From G963704535 sp963704535 (lineage in GTDB: Bacteria > Chloroflexota > Chloroflexia > Chloroflexales > Roseiflexaceae), in contig OY969916.1 of the NCBI GenBank assembly GCA_963704535.1, positions 6,820,001 through 6,884,000 on the forward strand: a stretch of DNA of 64,000 nt. Direction: 5' to 3'. The translations under genes and the position numbers were made by a program. The notes under the pieces were generated by a model. The model was not told where the DNA came from, did no database searches, and saw only the letters and a list, made by a program, of their open reading frames with translations. Positions 1 to 8,538 of the stretch are shown here, one piece after another; within the stretch, counting starts at the first letter, position 1, and every line of letters begins with the position of its first letter.

Positions 1-55
1 CGTGTTCGGCGTCGAGATGGCCGTGGAAGTGCTTGGCCGAAGGCTGCTCTTTCAA
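1..55 (-). CDS. Start of a downstream Tc-toxin frame (partial)
   Basis: A TTG at 55-53 overlaps the TGA stop of the TcA-like gene (54-52) and opens a frame that leaves the window at its left edge; 18 codons are visible, beginning MKEQPSAKHF. The stop/start overlap suggests translational coupling. Because the TcA-like protein upstream ends just after its neuraminidase-like region, this frame may encode the missing channel and TcB-binding part of the subunit. That function is an inference from position only. Confidence 0.45.
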   Translation of the reverse strand, partial: MKEQPSAKHFHGHLDAEH

Positions 56-3000
56 TGGTTTAATCTCCTATTTTGCTCAAGCGCCGCATTGAAGCCGGTG
101 CCGGAGATGACATTCAGACCGCCGGCCAGCGGCGCCAGGCCGCTCTTCTCAAACGTGGCGGCGCCGGCCACGACCACAACGCTGCCTGACGCGATGCCGC
201 TGCCGCCATGCACATGCACGGGTGTGGCGCCCTCCTCGATCGCGCCGGCGACTTGGGCCGCCGGCCGGATCTCCAGCCCGGCTAGGCCGCCTGGGCCGAT
301 CAGTTGACCTTCGAACACCAGCCCGGTCCCTGGATTCACGAGCCAGTCGCGCCCCGGCTTCACGGTGAAGATCGAGGCATCATCGATCTCGTAAGGACCG
401 TGGCCTATGGGGATCGGCCGCCGGGGCACTTCTGGAATCACCACAATATCGTCCCACCAATCCGGCAACTGCCAGTCCGGCTCAGGCAACGGGGTATGCA
501 CCACCCACTCCTTCCATTCCTCGATCGTTCGCTCGGTCACATTCGGCTCGACGAACAGCGTATTGGTGTTGTCCTGGTAGAAGATCGGCTTCATGAGCGC
601 CGTCATGTCGGCCAGGCCGCTCTCGATCGCCGCAGCGACAGCCGCCGGATTTTCGGCGTCCAGGGCGGCCAGGTCGGGTGCGCCCAGCGTGATATTGTTG
701 TCGCACGGCACCAGGGTGTATTTTCGGCTCTCGCGCAGAATGTCGGGCGTCTCGATAGTTGGCTCTTTGCCCGGCTCGGTGGTGATGCGCTGCTTAAAGG
801 TGACGGCCAGCTTGCCGCTGCCCGAGTAGCGCGTGGCCAGCAGGGTGTTCAGCCCGTAGGGGCTATCCGGCTTGGGGCTGTACGTGACCCCTTCTGGGGC
901 GCTGTTGCGGCCTGCCAAAAAGAAGGCCTTGCTGATCAGGCCGCCCAGGTGAATAAACACGCCGCCATCGCCCGGCTCCTTGGAGACATGGATGAACACC
1001 TCTTTCGGCTTGAATGCAGTGTTGATGCTTTTCGATAGGACGGTAGCGAAGCTGCCCGACTCGCGCGTGCTCCACTCGCCCTGGAAATACTCGCTCCAAT
1101 GCAGATGCACCTCGACCTGCTTCTTCGCGACGATCTTTCTCAGATCACCGACCACTTGCGAGACCGACACGTCGGTCAGATGCTTTGAGCCGTTTGAGAA
1201 TCCCGCTGTGGAGGGCTGGTCCACTTTCTCGATGAAGGTCGCCCAGAACAGGTACAGCCGGTCGCGCCAGATCACCGGCGCCAGGTGGTCGCCCTCGATC
1301 TCGGCGCTGATTGGCGACCAGGGCGTCCACATCTGGTGGGCGTAGCGGCGGTAGAAGTACTTGTGCGGCTGGCTGTAGGTGCGGCCGATCACGTGCAGGA
1401 CGTTCTGCGCCGGGTCGACCTTGTCCTCCAGGTGCATGGCCACAATGTCCAGCCGCGCCAGCTCCTCCAGTTTGCGTAGGTAGTTGAGGAAGGCATCCTC
1501 GACCAGGTCGCTGGAGACGTCGCCCTGGAGCAGGGCGCTCTCCAGCTCGCTGAACAGGTGGGTCTTGTCGTCGCGGAACTCCGGCTCCAGCCAGTTTTCG
1601 GGGAATAGGAAGATCTTGCGATTGGCCTCCCAGACCCGGTAGCGCTTCATCCACTCCCACTGCTTGGCGTTGATGATCGCCGTCGGATGCACCTTCGGCT
1701 CCAGGTTGAGCAGGCTGCGCTGAATGAACAACTGCACCGAGCCGATCGCCAGGCGGATGCGCGATGTCTGCACCACCGGCTCCATCCCTGGGTCGATCAA
1801 GAAGTACTCGTAGAGCTGCTCCATACGCGCAAAGCTGTGCTGGTGCATGACGTGGGCCACCAGCGTGTCGCGCTGGCGCCGGCGCAGCTTGTCGAAGATC
1901 GGCTGGGCCACCCGCTGCCAGGTCTCCCCCTCGAAACGGGCCTTGATCGCCTCCTTCAGGTCGCGGGCGATGCCGAAGCGCTGCTCGGGCGTGGCGGCCA
2001 GGCTGGCGATGCGGGTCCACTCGACCAGCGACGCCACCGGCACGCCGAACTGAGCGACCACCTGGAGCGCCTCCCACAGCCGCCGCAGCGGCTCCTCACT
2101 GGCGAAGGCCGGGGTGTCGCCCAGCACGGCCTTCGCCGTGGCTCTGACGGTGGCTTCGTCGCGGCGGGTCAGCCGGGCCAGCAGCGGGTAGACTTTGTTC
2201 AGGTCGCCGGTCCCATTGGCCTCGAAGATCGCGATCAGGTCGTCGGTGCCGTCGGCCAGGTCGCGCTTGAGGCGGGCGTAGCCGGCCAGGCGCAGGAAGC
2301 GGGCGAACAGCATCCTGGCGTTGGTCGGCGTGTCGTCGGCGGGCTGGGTGGGCAGTTGCTTCAGGTCGAGGTTCGCGAAGTCGCTAGCGTGGGTCAGCAG
2401 GTAGCGCGCCTCGCGCTCGCCCAGGCCCAGGCTCTGCAAGAGCTGGAGCGTCTTGGTCAGCAGCCCGCTCGCCCGCTCGGCCGCGGCCATGGTCGCCAGC
2501 GGGTACAGCGGGAGCAGGGCCAGCCGGTCCTTCGGCTGGGTCTCGCCCTGCGCCAGCAGCCGCGCCGTGCCGCCGTTCAGGCTGCGTAGCTCAAGCGTGA
2601 AGCGATACAGGACGCCGGGCTTCAGCTCGGCGTACTCGGCCGGCCCATCGCCGACCTCGTCGCCGTCAGCCGTCGCCGTGCCGGTCAGCGTCGGCCCCGG
2701 CAGGTGCGCGAAGCGCAGCTCGGCCTGGGCGTTCTGCTTGCCCATCACCGCGTAGAACCGATAGGCCCCCGGTGTCCCGACTTCCAGGTAGCCTTCGAGG
2801 CGGGCGCTGTTGGTGCCGGCCGGCTTGAGCGGGTTGCCGTTTTTGTCCTTCAAAGCGAGATCGGCGTCGGCGAGCGCGACCGTGCTCAGCGCCGAGCCGC
2901 TGAGATTGGCCGAGGCGAAAAAGGTTGCCGTCAGCCCGCGCTCGGCGGTCGCCGCCAGCACATCCAGCAATGGCCGCGTCCCCCCGCCGGACTGGACTTC

Positions 3001-6000
3001 GCCCAGCAGCCGCGCGTCGGTCAGCAAGCTCTCCACCAGGAGCGGGTCGGCGGCTGTGTGCGCCGTCAGCGTCTGGACGATGAACTGGCGGATCAGGCGC
3101 TGCTGCAAGAAGGGCAGGAACGCCTGGGCCAACTTTGCGCGCCGGTTGCGTACCCGATCCTGCTGAGATTCGCCGGCACCCAACGCCAGCTCGGGATCGA
3201 ACAGCAGCCCGAAATCGGCACTGTCGAGGAATCCGGTGGTCGGCTGGACGTTGGGCGCTTGCTTCTGAAGGTGTTTCGCGAAAAATGATAGTGCCTGTTG
3301 CTGCACATCATTCAGCAGCGTGCTCAGTAGGGGCGACGGCACGTGCGGCTGCTCGGGCGCCGGCTTGGGCAGCCGGCCTAGCAGGGCGGTCTTCTGCGCG
3401 TTGAACAGCACGCCACGGAAGGTCAGCTTTTGTTCCTGGCGGGCCTGGTTGTAGCGCACCTCGCGAATGACCGGCTCGTCGGCGAAGGCGGCCGGCTGCA
3501 ACTTGTCGGCCAGCGCCACGCCAGTCTTGGTGGCCGTGAACTCGGCCGTGCCGTTCAGCATCGCCAGGAACGGCTCGACCACGTCGGACGGCAGCACCAG
3601 GCCCAGCTTCTGCCGCAGCACCTCTTCGGTCATGGCGCCCGGATCGTCGGGCACGGCGTGCTCGGCCCGGATGGCGCGCACGCCCTCGGCCAGAGTCTTC
3701 AAGAGCGCCAGCGTGCCCTCGCGGTTCGGGCGGTACGTGCCGGTCTCGTCGAAGCGATGGCGCAGCAGGTAGGCCAGGTCTTCGATCGTCAGCCCACTGT
3801 CTTTGATTTGGGCCGCCACCGCGACGAAGCGCAGGGTCTGGGCGAAGGGGTAGTCGTCGTCGAGTGTGGCCGGCGGGTCGGCGTAGAGCAGCTTGAACGG
3901 ATCGAGGCCGGAGAGCTGCTTGAGCGCGATCAGGTCAGCGATCGGCAGCTTCAGCGCTTTGGCCAGCAGGCCGTAGCGGTACAGCAGCGACACATGCGGC
4001 AGCGACAATTCGGCTGTGTCGAGCGACTTGCCGGCGTCTTCGAGGATGCGGCCGATCTCGTCGCCGGCCAGGCCCAGCGCGCCTTGCAGCGCCGCCAGGT
4101 GGCCTTTGATCAGCGCGAAGTCGGCGGCCTTGGCTTGCACGGCGTCCAGCAGCTTGGGCAGCGCGGGCGAGGTCGAAAGCGCGCGCAGGGTCGTCTCATC
4201 GCTATTGCTCAGGATGCCCTGGTACCCCAGGTATTGGACCTCCTGCAAGGCATCGTAGGCAAGCTGGACCTTGGCCGAGCCGGCAAACGGCGTCGGGTTG
4301 ATCTGATCCGCCGACGCGACGCGCTCAAGCTGCACCCGGTGCCAGCGCGACTGCGCCAGCGCCGTGATCCCCGCCGACGACAGATACTGCCCCAGTGGGT
4401 TGTCGAAGACATCGTCGTTCTTCAGCACGCTGCGGGCCAGGAAGAGCTGACCGTAGAGCGGTTTCTTGCCGGTCGTGGCCAGGTCGGCCCACAGCGTGAG
4501 CAGCTTGAGGCGGCTCTGCTTGCCCACACGCACCTGCTTATCCAGGGCCGCCAGGTGCGCCAGGTAGATCAGCGCGGTCTTGAGCGGCTGCCGGTTCAGG
4601 TTAGCCTTGTCGAATGGGGTCTGGCGCGGCACAAAGACCTGCAAGGCCCGGTCGGTCTCCTCGATCGTCCAGCCCAGCTTGCGCCACAGTCGGGTGAACA
4701 GGTTGATCTTCAGGAAGGCGATCTCGTCGGCGGCCCGGCCGCTGGCGTAGCGCAGGGTGGTCAGGTCGAAATTGCAGCCGGCGTCGGGATCGGCCAGCAC
4801 CAGGATGTCGTCGAAGGGGATCGCCGCCAGCTCGTTCTCGATCTGCGTCGGCGTGAGCTTAAAGGCCGTGCCGAAGTCGAGCAGCCGCTGCTCGTAGGCT
4901 TGCACCTCGCGCAGCTTCTGCCAGTCGGCCTGGGTCAGCGCGTCGTAGCGCTGCTGGTTGGTGGTGGAGAGGGTGGCGCGATCCTTGTCCAGCAGATCCT
5001 TGTTCGTGTCGTAGAAGGCTTTGTTCTGGGTGTTGCGGCAGAACTGAACGCTGTGGATGCTGACGCCCATGCGCTGGAGTAGGACCAGCTTCTCCAGCTT
5101 GGGGTTGACGAAGCCGGCCTGGACGATCTCGACCAACTCCTTGTAGGTCACGCCCAGGCGGCGGGAGAGCGCTTTGGCCGACCGCAAGATGGTCAGCGTC
5201 GCGATCATCAGTTGGTCGGTGGCGACCGGTGGGGTGGTCCAGGTGCCGGTGAATGTGATGGTCGTGCGGCCCGTGCCGCCGGAGCCGGCCGCCCCGATCG
5301 CCGAGATGGTCTTGGCTTCGGTGTGTAGGGCATTCGCGCTCACATCAAAGTAGGTGCAGAGATCGCCGGCCCTAAACCGGAGGGCATCGGCGTCGATGAT
5401 CGTCAGCGTCGCATTGGTCGTGTTGGTGGGGTTCTGGAGCGCCGACCTGAGCGCCAGGTAGCCGTACAGTTCGTGCCACTTGTCGTTCGTCAGGGGCGCG
5501 GCGTCGGTGAAGATCGCCCATTCGGCAAGCGAGAGACCCAGCGACTCAATGAACTCGCGCTCGCGGTCCACGAGTTGCTCGCCGGGCCGGAACACCTCCA
5601 GCACGCGCGCCAGCGGCGTCTCGAAGTAATCGCAGAACTGGCGCACCGTCTCCACCCACAGGTCGAACGGCAGCGCGAGTGGGTAGCGCGCGTCGCGCAG
5701 CTTGTCGTAGGCTTCGCGGATCACGTTCTGCGGCTCGGCCAGCAGCTCTGCTGTGGTGGCGTCGCCGGTGTCGCGGGCGGCATCTTTGGCCAGCCGATCG
5801 TTGGCGACGTAGTACTCCAGGATCTCGTTCACGATGTCGATGTAGGGCAGCGCGGTGTGGGTGTTCTCGCAGGTCAGCGGGATGTGCGGCAGATCGGGGC
5901 GCCGCTCGATCAGCGCGTCGTAGGGCTGCTTGTACTTGGCGGTGTACTCCTGGTTGTTGTGGTTGGCCTTCCAGTGGTTGAGGAAATTGCCCCAGACCTC

Positions 6001-8391
6001 CGGCTCGGTATCGACGAACTGGAGCAGATCGACCAGGTAGGCCGCCGGGCTGAGCACCGAGCGGCAGTGCTCGCACTCGCAAAAGTCCATCGAGCCGAAC
6101 AGCGACTCCATGGTCGGGAAGTTCTTGATCAGCTCATTCCTGACCCCCTCGCGCACCTCGGCCGGCGCCGACATGCCGTGGATCGGCAGGCTGCTCTCCA
6201 GCGTCTTGGCGACGGTGAACAGGTTGTAGGTCACATTGCTGACCTGCTTGGCTTTGTGGTACACCAGCCGGGCCTGCTCCAGGGTGGGAAATTTTGTGCC
6301 GTACAGATCCAGGAACACCTGCTCCGAGACTGCCACCACATCGTAGGCCGAGGTCAGCCCCAGGCTGATCAGCACCGGCATGGCCTCGTTGGTGGGCGTG
6401 ATCTGGTAGACCCGTTGCAGCATCTTCACATTCTGCTGGGCGGCCTGGAACTCGCTGTCGGTCAGCGCGCCCTTGACCCCCGTATGCAGCTTGAGGAACG
6501 CGGCCACCGGCGTCGTGCCCAGCCGGAAGCCCTGGGCGGCGGCGTTCTTCAGCAGCGTCGAGGTGCTGGTGCGCGCCGTGCCGAGCTTGAACGGGTCGGC
6601 GCTATCCTGCTCGGCGATGCGTGCCACCACCCGCGTGGGGTAGCTCAGGCGCACCTTGCGGGCCATGTCCTCGGCCCACAGGCGGCGGCGGGCCTCGATC
6701 GTACCGGCGACGTAGGCCGGCGGGATCAGCGCTTCCAGGTTTTGCTTGTCGGCGTTGGTCAGGCTGTCGCGGCGCGCGGGGGGAATATTCACCGCCAAGT
6801 CGATCTCGTCGATCCAGGTGTCGGTGCGGTAGAGGTCGCGGTCGACCAACTGGGCTGGGTTGGTGGTGGTCCCCTGCAAGCGTTCGGTCAGGGTGGCGCT
6901 GTTGCCGGTCAGAAAGGCCAGCTTGCCTTGCAGTTGCAGTTTGCTGATCTGGATGTTGTCCAGCCCGCCGGCGCGGGCGCTGTCCCACAGCAGGTCGCCG
7001 TCGCCACGATGGGCCAGGTAGGCTTTCGCGAAGCGGGATTGCCCGTCGGCGTTTAGGCCGGCCTTGCCCAGCAGATCGCCGTAGGTCGAGCGTGAGCCGG
7101 GCGCGGGGACGCTCAAACGCACGCTGGTGGCGAAGATCTCGAACTGCTGCTTGAACTGCCCGATCATCGTGTCATTGAGCGAGATCACGCCGGCATCGCG
7201 GGCCTTCTTGAGCGCCCGCTCGACGACATCGCTGCCGACCTGGGCCAACACCAGCTTGTCGGACGGCAGCCCGGTGCGGAACAGGCCATACAGCCCCTCC
7301 TGCGAGAGCGTGACTCCCCCAGTCGCGACCAGCCGCTCGGCCGTGGCCGCCAGCGCGATCAGGCGCGCGTCCCAGCCGGTGGTCCGGTTGAGCACGGTGA
7401 GATCCTGGCGTTGGGTGTTCTCCTTGGCGTCGGCCAGCCTGGCTATCTGGGTCACGTGGGGCGTGAGCGCCGTCGTCAGGCGCCCGTACTCGGCCGTCAG
7501 CGGCTGGAGGGTCATCGGCGCGACCAGATTCAGCAGCGTGTACAGCTCCAGGCCCAGGTCGTTCAGCCCTTTGGAGAGTACAATCTCCTCGGTTGTGCTC
7601 TTCACGCCGCGGATCTCGAAACTCTTGCCCTGGTCGTTTAGGCTGAACAACAGCGTGTACTGGCCGTCGGTCTGGGTGATCGCCTGGCCCACCAGCGTGG
7701 CCTGGCCGCCGAAGTTGCGGCGATACAGGCGCAGCGAGATCTGCGAGGCCGGCTGGCCGTGCTCGAACACGACCCGGCCTTCGATGCGCGGCTGCTGCGC
7801 GGTCCCGCGCTGCACGGTGAGATCGACGATCTCGACCATTTTGGCGGCCTCGATCGTTTGCTCCGCCAGCGTCCGGCCCTGCGTGTCGAAGATCGCTACC
7901 CGCAAGAACGACTTGCCCAGATCCTCGACCGGCTGGTAGCGGATGGCGTAGCGCCCCTCGGGGTCGGCGGCATCCTCGCCCACGCGAATGGTGCTCTCAT
8001 CGGCGTGGCTGAACAGATACACGCTGCCCCTGAACGGCGCCCCATCGTCGTAGACCACCTGCCCAGCGACGGTGTAGCTCAGGCAGCCCGTCCCACCGTC
8101 GAAGGCGCCCGACGCGCGCAGGTAGCTGTTCAATGCCACTGCGGTCGGCTCGTCAACCGCGGTGCTGGCTTCCAGCCGCTGTTGTTGCTGAAATATGAGC
8201 ACGATTTTGGCCGTGCCGTCGGCGTACCTCTCCTCCTGCATATCATTCGATAGGTCCTTCAGCAACTCTTCCCGTTCGGACTGACTGACATCGATGATGC
8301 CCCGGTTGAGCAGCAACGTGAGACCTTGCTGCAAATTGACAACTTCTGTGCCCCGATCACCGGAGCTAAGGGGTGCGACGACAGGTTTCAT
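52..8391 (-). CDS. TcA-like insecticidal toxin complex subunit (neuraminidase-like domain protein)
   Basis: A 2779-residue protein resembling the A subunit of Tc toxins, which forms the receptor-binding pre-pore and injects a TcB/TcC cocoon. Residues about 1-95 look like a peptidoglycan-binding-type helical domain. Residues about 100-290 look like two transthyretin-like beta domains. The VRP1 (Salmonella virulence plasmid A protein) region with the segment FCECEHCRSVLSPAAYLVDL is near residue 765. A PA14-like beta-sandwich lies at about 1815-1960 and the neuraminidase-like region with IFLFPENWLEPEFRDDK near 2250. The C-terminus is a Trp/Pro-rich stretch and a Gly-rich tail; the channel and TcB-binding region expected in TcA is absent and may follow in the coupled frame at 55-1. 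The ATG at 8391 has AGAAGGA upstream. It follows the TcB-like gene on the same strand, separated by a 148-bp spacer with a long hairpin. Confidence 0.85.
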   Translation of the reverse strand: MKPVVAPLSSGDRGTEVVNLQQGLTLLLNRGIIDVSQSEREELLKDLSNDMQEERYADGTAKIVLIFQQQQRLEASTAVDEPTAVALNSYLRASGAFDGGTGCLSYTVAGQVVYDDGAPFRGSVYLFSHADESTIRVGEDAADPEGRYAIRYQPVEDLGKSFLRVAIFDTQGRTLAEQTIEAAKMVEIVDLTVQRGTAQQPRIEGRVVFEHGQPASQISLRLYRRNFGGQATLVGQAITQTDGQYTLLFSLNDQGKSFEIRGVKSTTEEIVLSKGLNDLGLELYTLLNLVAPMTLQPLTAEYGRLTTALTPHVTQIARLADAKENTQRQDLTVLNRTTGWDARLIALAATAERLVATGGVTLSQEGLYGLFRTGLPSDKLVLAQVGSDVVERALKKARDAGVISLNDTMIGQFKQQFEIFATSVRLSVPAPGSRSTYGDLLGKAGLNADGQSRFAKAYLAHRGDGDLLWDSARAGGLDNIQISKLQLQGKLAFLTGNSATLTERLQGTTTNPAQLVDRDLYRTDTWIDEIDLAVNIPPARRDSLTNADKQNLEALIPPAYVAGTIEARRRLWAEDMARKVRLSYPTRVVARIAEQDSADPFKLGTARTSTSTLLKNAAAQGFRLGTTPVAAFLKLHTGVKGALTDSEFQAAQQNVKMLQRVYQITPTNEAMPVLISLGLTSAYDVVAVSEQVFLDLYGTKFPTLEQARLVYHKAKQVSNVTYNLFTVAKTLESSLPIHGMSAPAEVREGVRNELIKNFPTMESLFGSMDFCECEHCRSVLSPAAYLVDLLQFVDTEPEVWGNFLNHWKANHNNQEYTAKYKQPYDALIERRPDLPHIPLTCENTHTALPYIDIVNEILEYYVANDRLAKDAARDTGDATTAELLAEPQNVIREAYDKLRDARYPLALPFDLWVETVRQFCDYFETPLARVLEVFRPGEQLVDREREFIESLGLSLAEWAIFTDAAPLTNDKWHELYGYLALRSALQNPTNTTNATLTIIDADALRFRAGDLCTYFDVSANALHTEAKTISAIGAAGSGGTGRTTITFTGTWTTPPVATDQLMIATLTILRSAKALSRRLGVTYKELVEIVQAGFVNPKLEKLVLLQRMGVSIHSVQFCRNTQNKAFYDTNKDLLDKDRATLSTTNQQRYDALTQADWQKLREVQAYEQRLLDFGTAFKLTPTQIENELAAIPFDDILVLADPDAGCNFDLTTLRYASGRAADEIAFLKINLFTRLWRKLGWTIEETDRALQVFVPRQTPFDKANLNRQPLKTALIYLAHLAALDKQVRVGKQSRLKLLTLWADLATTGKKPLYGQLFLARSVLKNDDVFDNPLGQYLSSAGITALAQSRWHRVQLERVASADQINPTPFAGSAKVQLAYDALQEVQYLGYQGILSNSDETTLRALSTSPALPKLLDAVQAKAADFALIKGHLAALQGALGLAGDEIGRILEDAGKSLDTAELSLPHVSLLYRYGLLAKALKLPIADLIALKQLSGLDPFKLLYADPPATLDDDYPFAQTLRFVAVAAQIKDSGLTIEDLAYLLRHRFDETGTYRPNREGTLALLKTLAEGVRAIRAEHAVPDDPGAMTEEVLRQKLGLVLPSDVVEPFLAMLNGTAEFTATKTGVALADKLQPAAFADEPVIREVRYNQARQEQKLTFRGVLFNAQKTALLGRLPKPAPEQPHVPSPLLSTLLNDVQQQALSFFAKHLQKQAPNVQPTTGFLDSADFGLLFDPELALGAGESQQDRVRNRRAKLAQAFLPFLQQRLIRQFIVQTLTAHTAADPLLVESLLTDARLLGEVQSGGGTRPLLDVLAATAERGLTATFFASANLSGSALSTVALADADLALKDKNGNPLKPAGTNSARLEGYLEVGTPGAYRFYAVMGKQNAQAELRFAHLPGPTLTGTATADGDEVGDGPAEYAELKPGVLYRFTLELRSLNGGTARLLAQGETQPKDRLALLPLYPLATMAAAERASGLLTKTLQLLQSLGLGEREARYLLTHASDFANLDLKQLPTQPADDTPTNARMLFARFLRLAGYARLKRDLADGTDDLIAIFEANGTGDLNKVYPLLARLTRRDEATVRATAKAVLGDTPAFASEEPLRRLWEALQVVAQFGVPVASLVEWTRIASLAATPEQRFGIARDLKEAIKARFEGETWQRVAQPIFDKLRRRQRDTLVAHVMHQHSFARMEQLYEYFLIDPGMEPVVQTSRIRLAIGSVQLFIQRSLLNLEPKVHPTAIINAKQWEWMKRYRVWEANRKIFLFPENWLEPEFRDDKTHLFSELESALLQGDVSSDLVEDAFLNYLRKLEELARLDIVAMHLEDKVDPAQNVLHVIGRTYSQPHKYFYRRYAHQMWTPWSPISAEIEGDHLAPVIWRDRLYLFWATFIEKVDQPSTAGFSNGSKHLTDVSVSQVVGDLRKIVAKKQVEVHLHWSEYFQGEWSTRESGSFATVLSKSINTAFKPKEVFIHVSKEPGDGGVFIHLGGLISKAFFLAGRNSAPEGVTYSPKPDSPYGLNTLLATRYSGSGKLAVTFKQRITTEPGKEPTIETPDILRESRKYTLVPCDNNITLGAPDLAALDAENPAAVAAAIESGLADMTALMKPIFYQDNTNTLFVEPNVTERTIEEWKEWVVHTPLPEPDWQLPDWWDDIVVIPEVPRRPIPIGHGPYEIDDASIFTVKPGRDWLVNPGTGLVFEGQLIGPGGLAGLEIRPAAQVAGAIEEGATPVHVHGGSGIASGSVVVVAGAATFEKSGLAPLAGGLNVISGTGFNAALEQNRRLNH

Positions 8392-8440
8392 GAATCATCC
8401 TTCTGCTAAGAGACTCTCGATTTTTAAACGGGCCAGGCCT

Positions 8441-8497
8441 GTGTTACGTGTTGCGTGTTGCGTGAGGCAGTGCGACGCAACACGCAACACGTAACAC
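8441..8497. repeat. 23-bp perfect inverted repeat between TcB-like and TcA-like genes
   Basis: Positions 8441-8463 and 8475-8497 are perfect reverse complements (23 bp) around an 11-nt loop (8464-8474). Each arm contains repeats of TGTTGCG/CGCAACA. It sits in the 148-bp spacer between the stop of the TcB-like gene and the start of the TcA-like gene. No T-run follows on either side, so it is not a classical intrinsic terminator. It could be an attenuator that sets subunit ratios, an mRNA-stabilising stem, or a dispersed genomic repeat. Confidence 0.85.
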
Positions 8498-8538
8498 CCA
8501 CGCCGGGATAGTTTATTTTCGAGAATCTCTATGAGACC

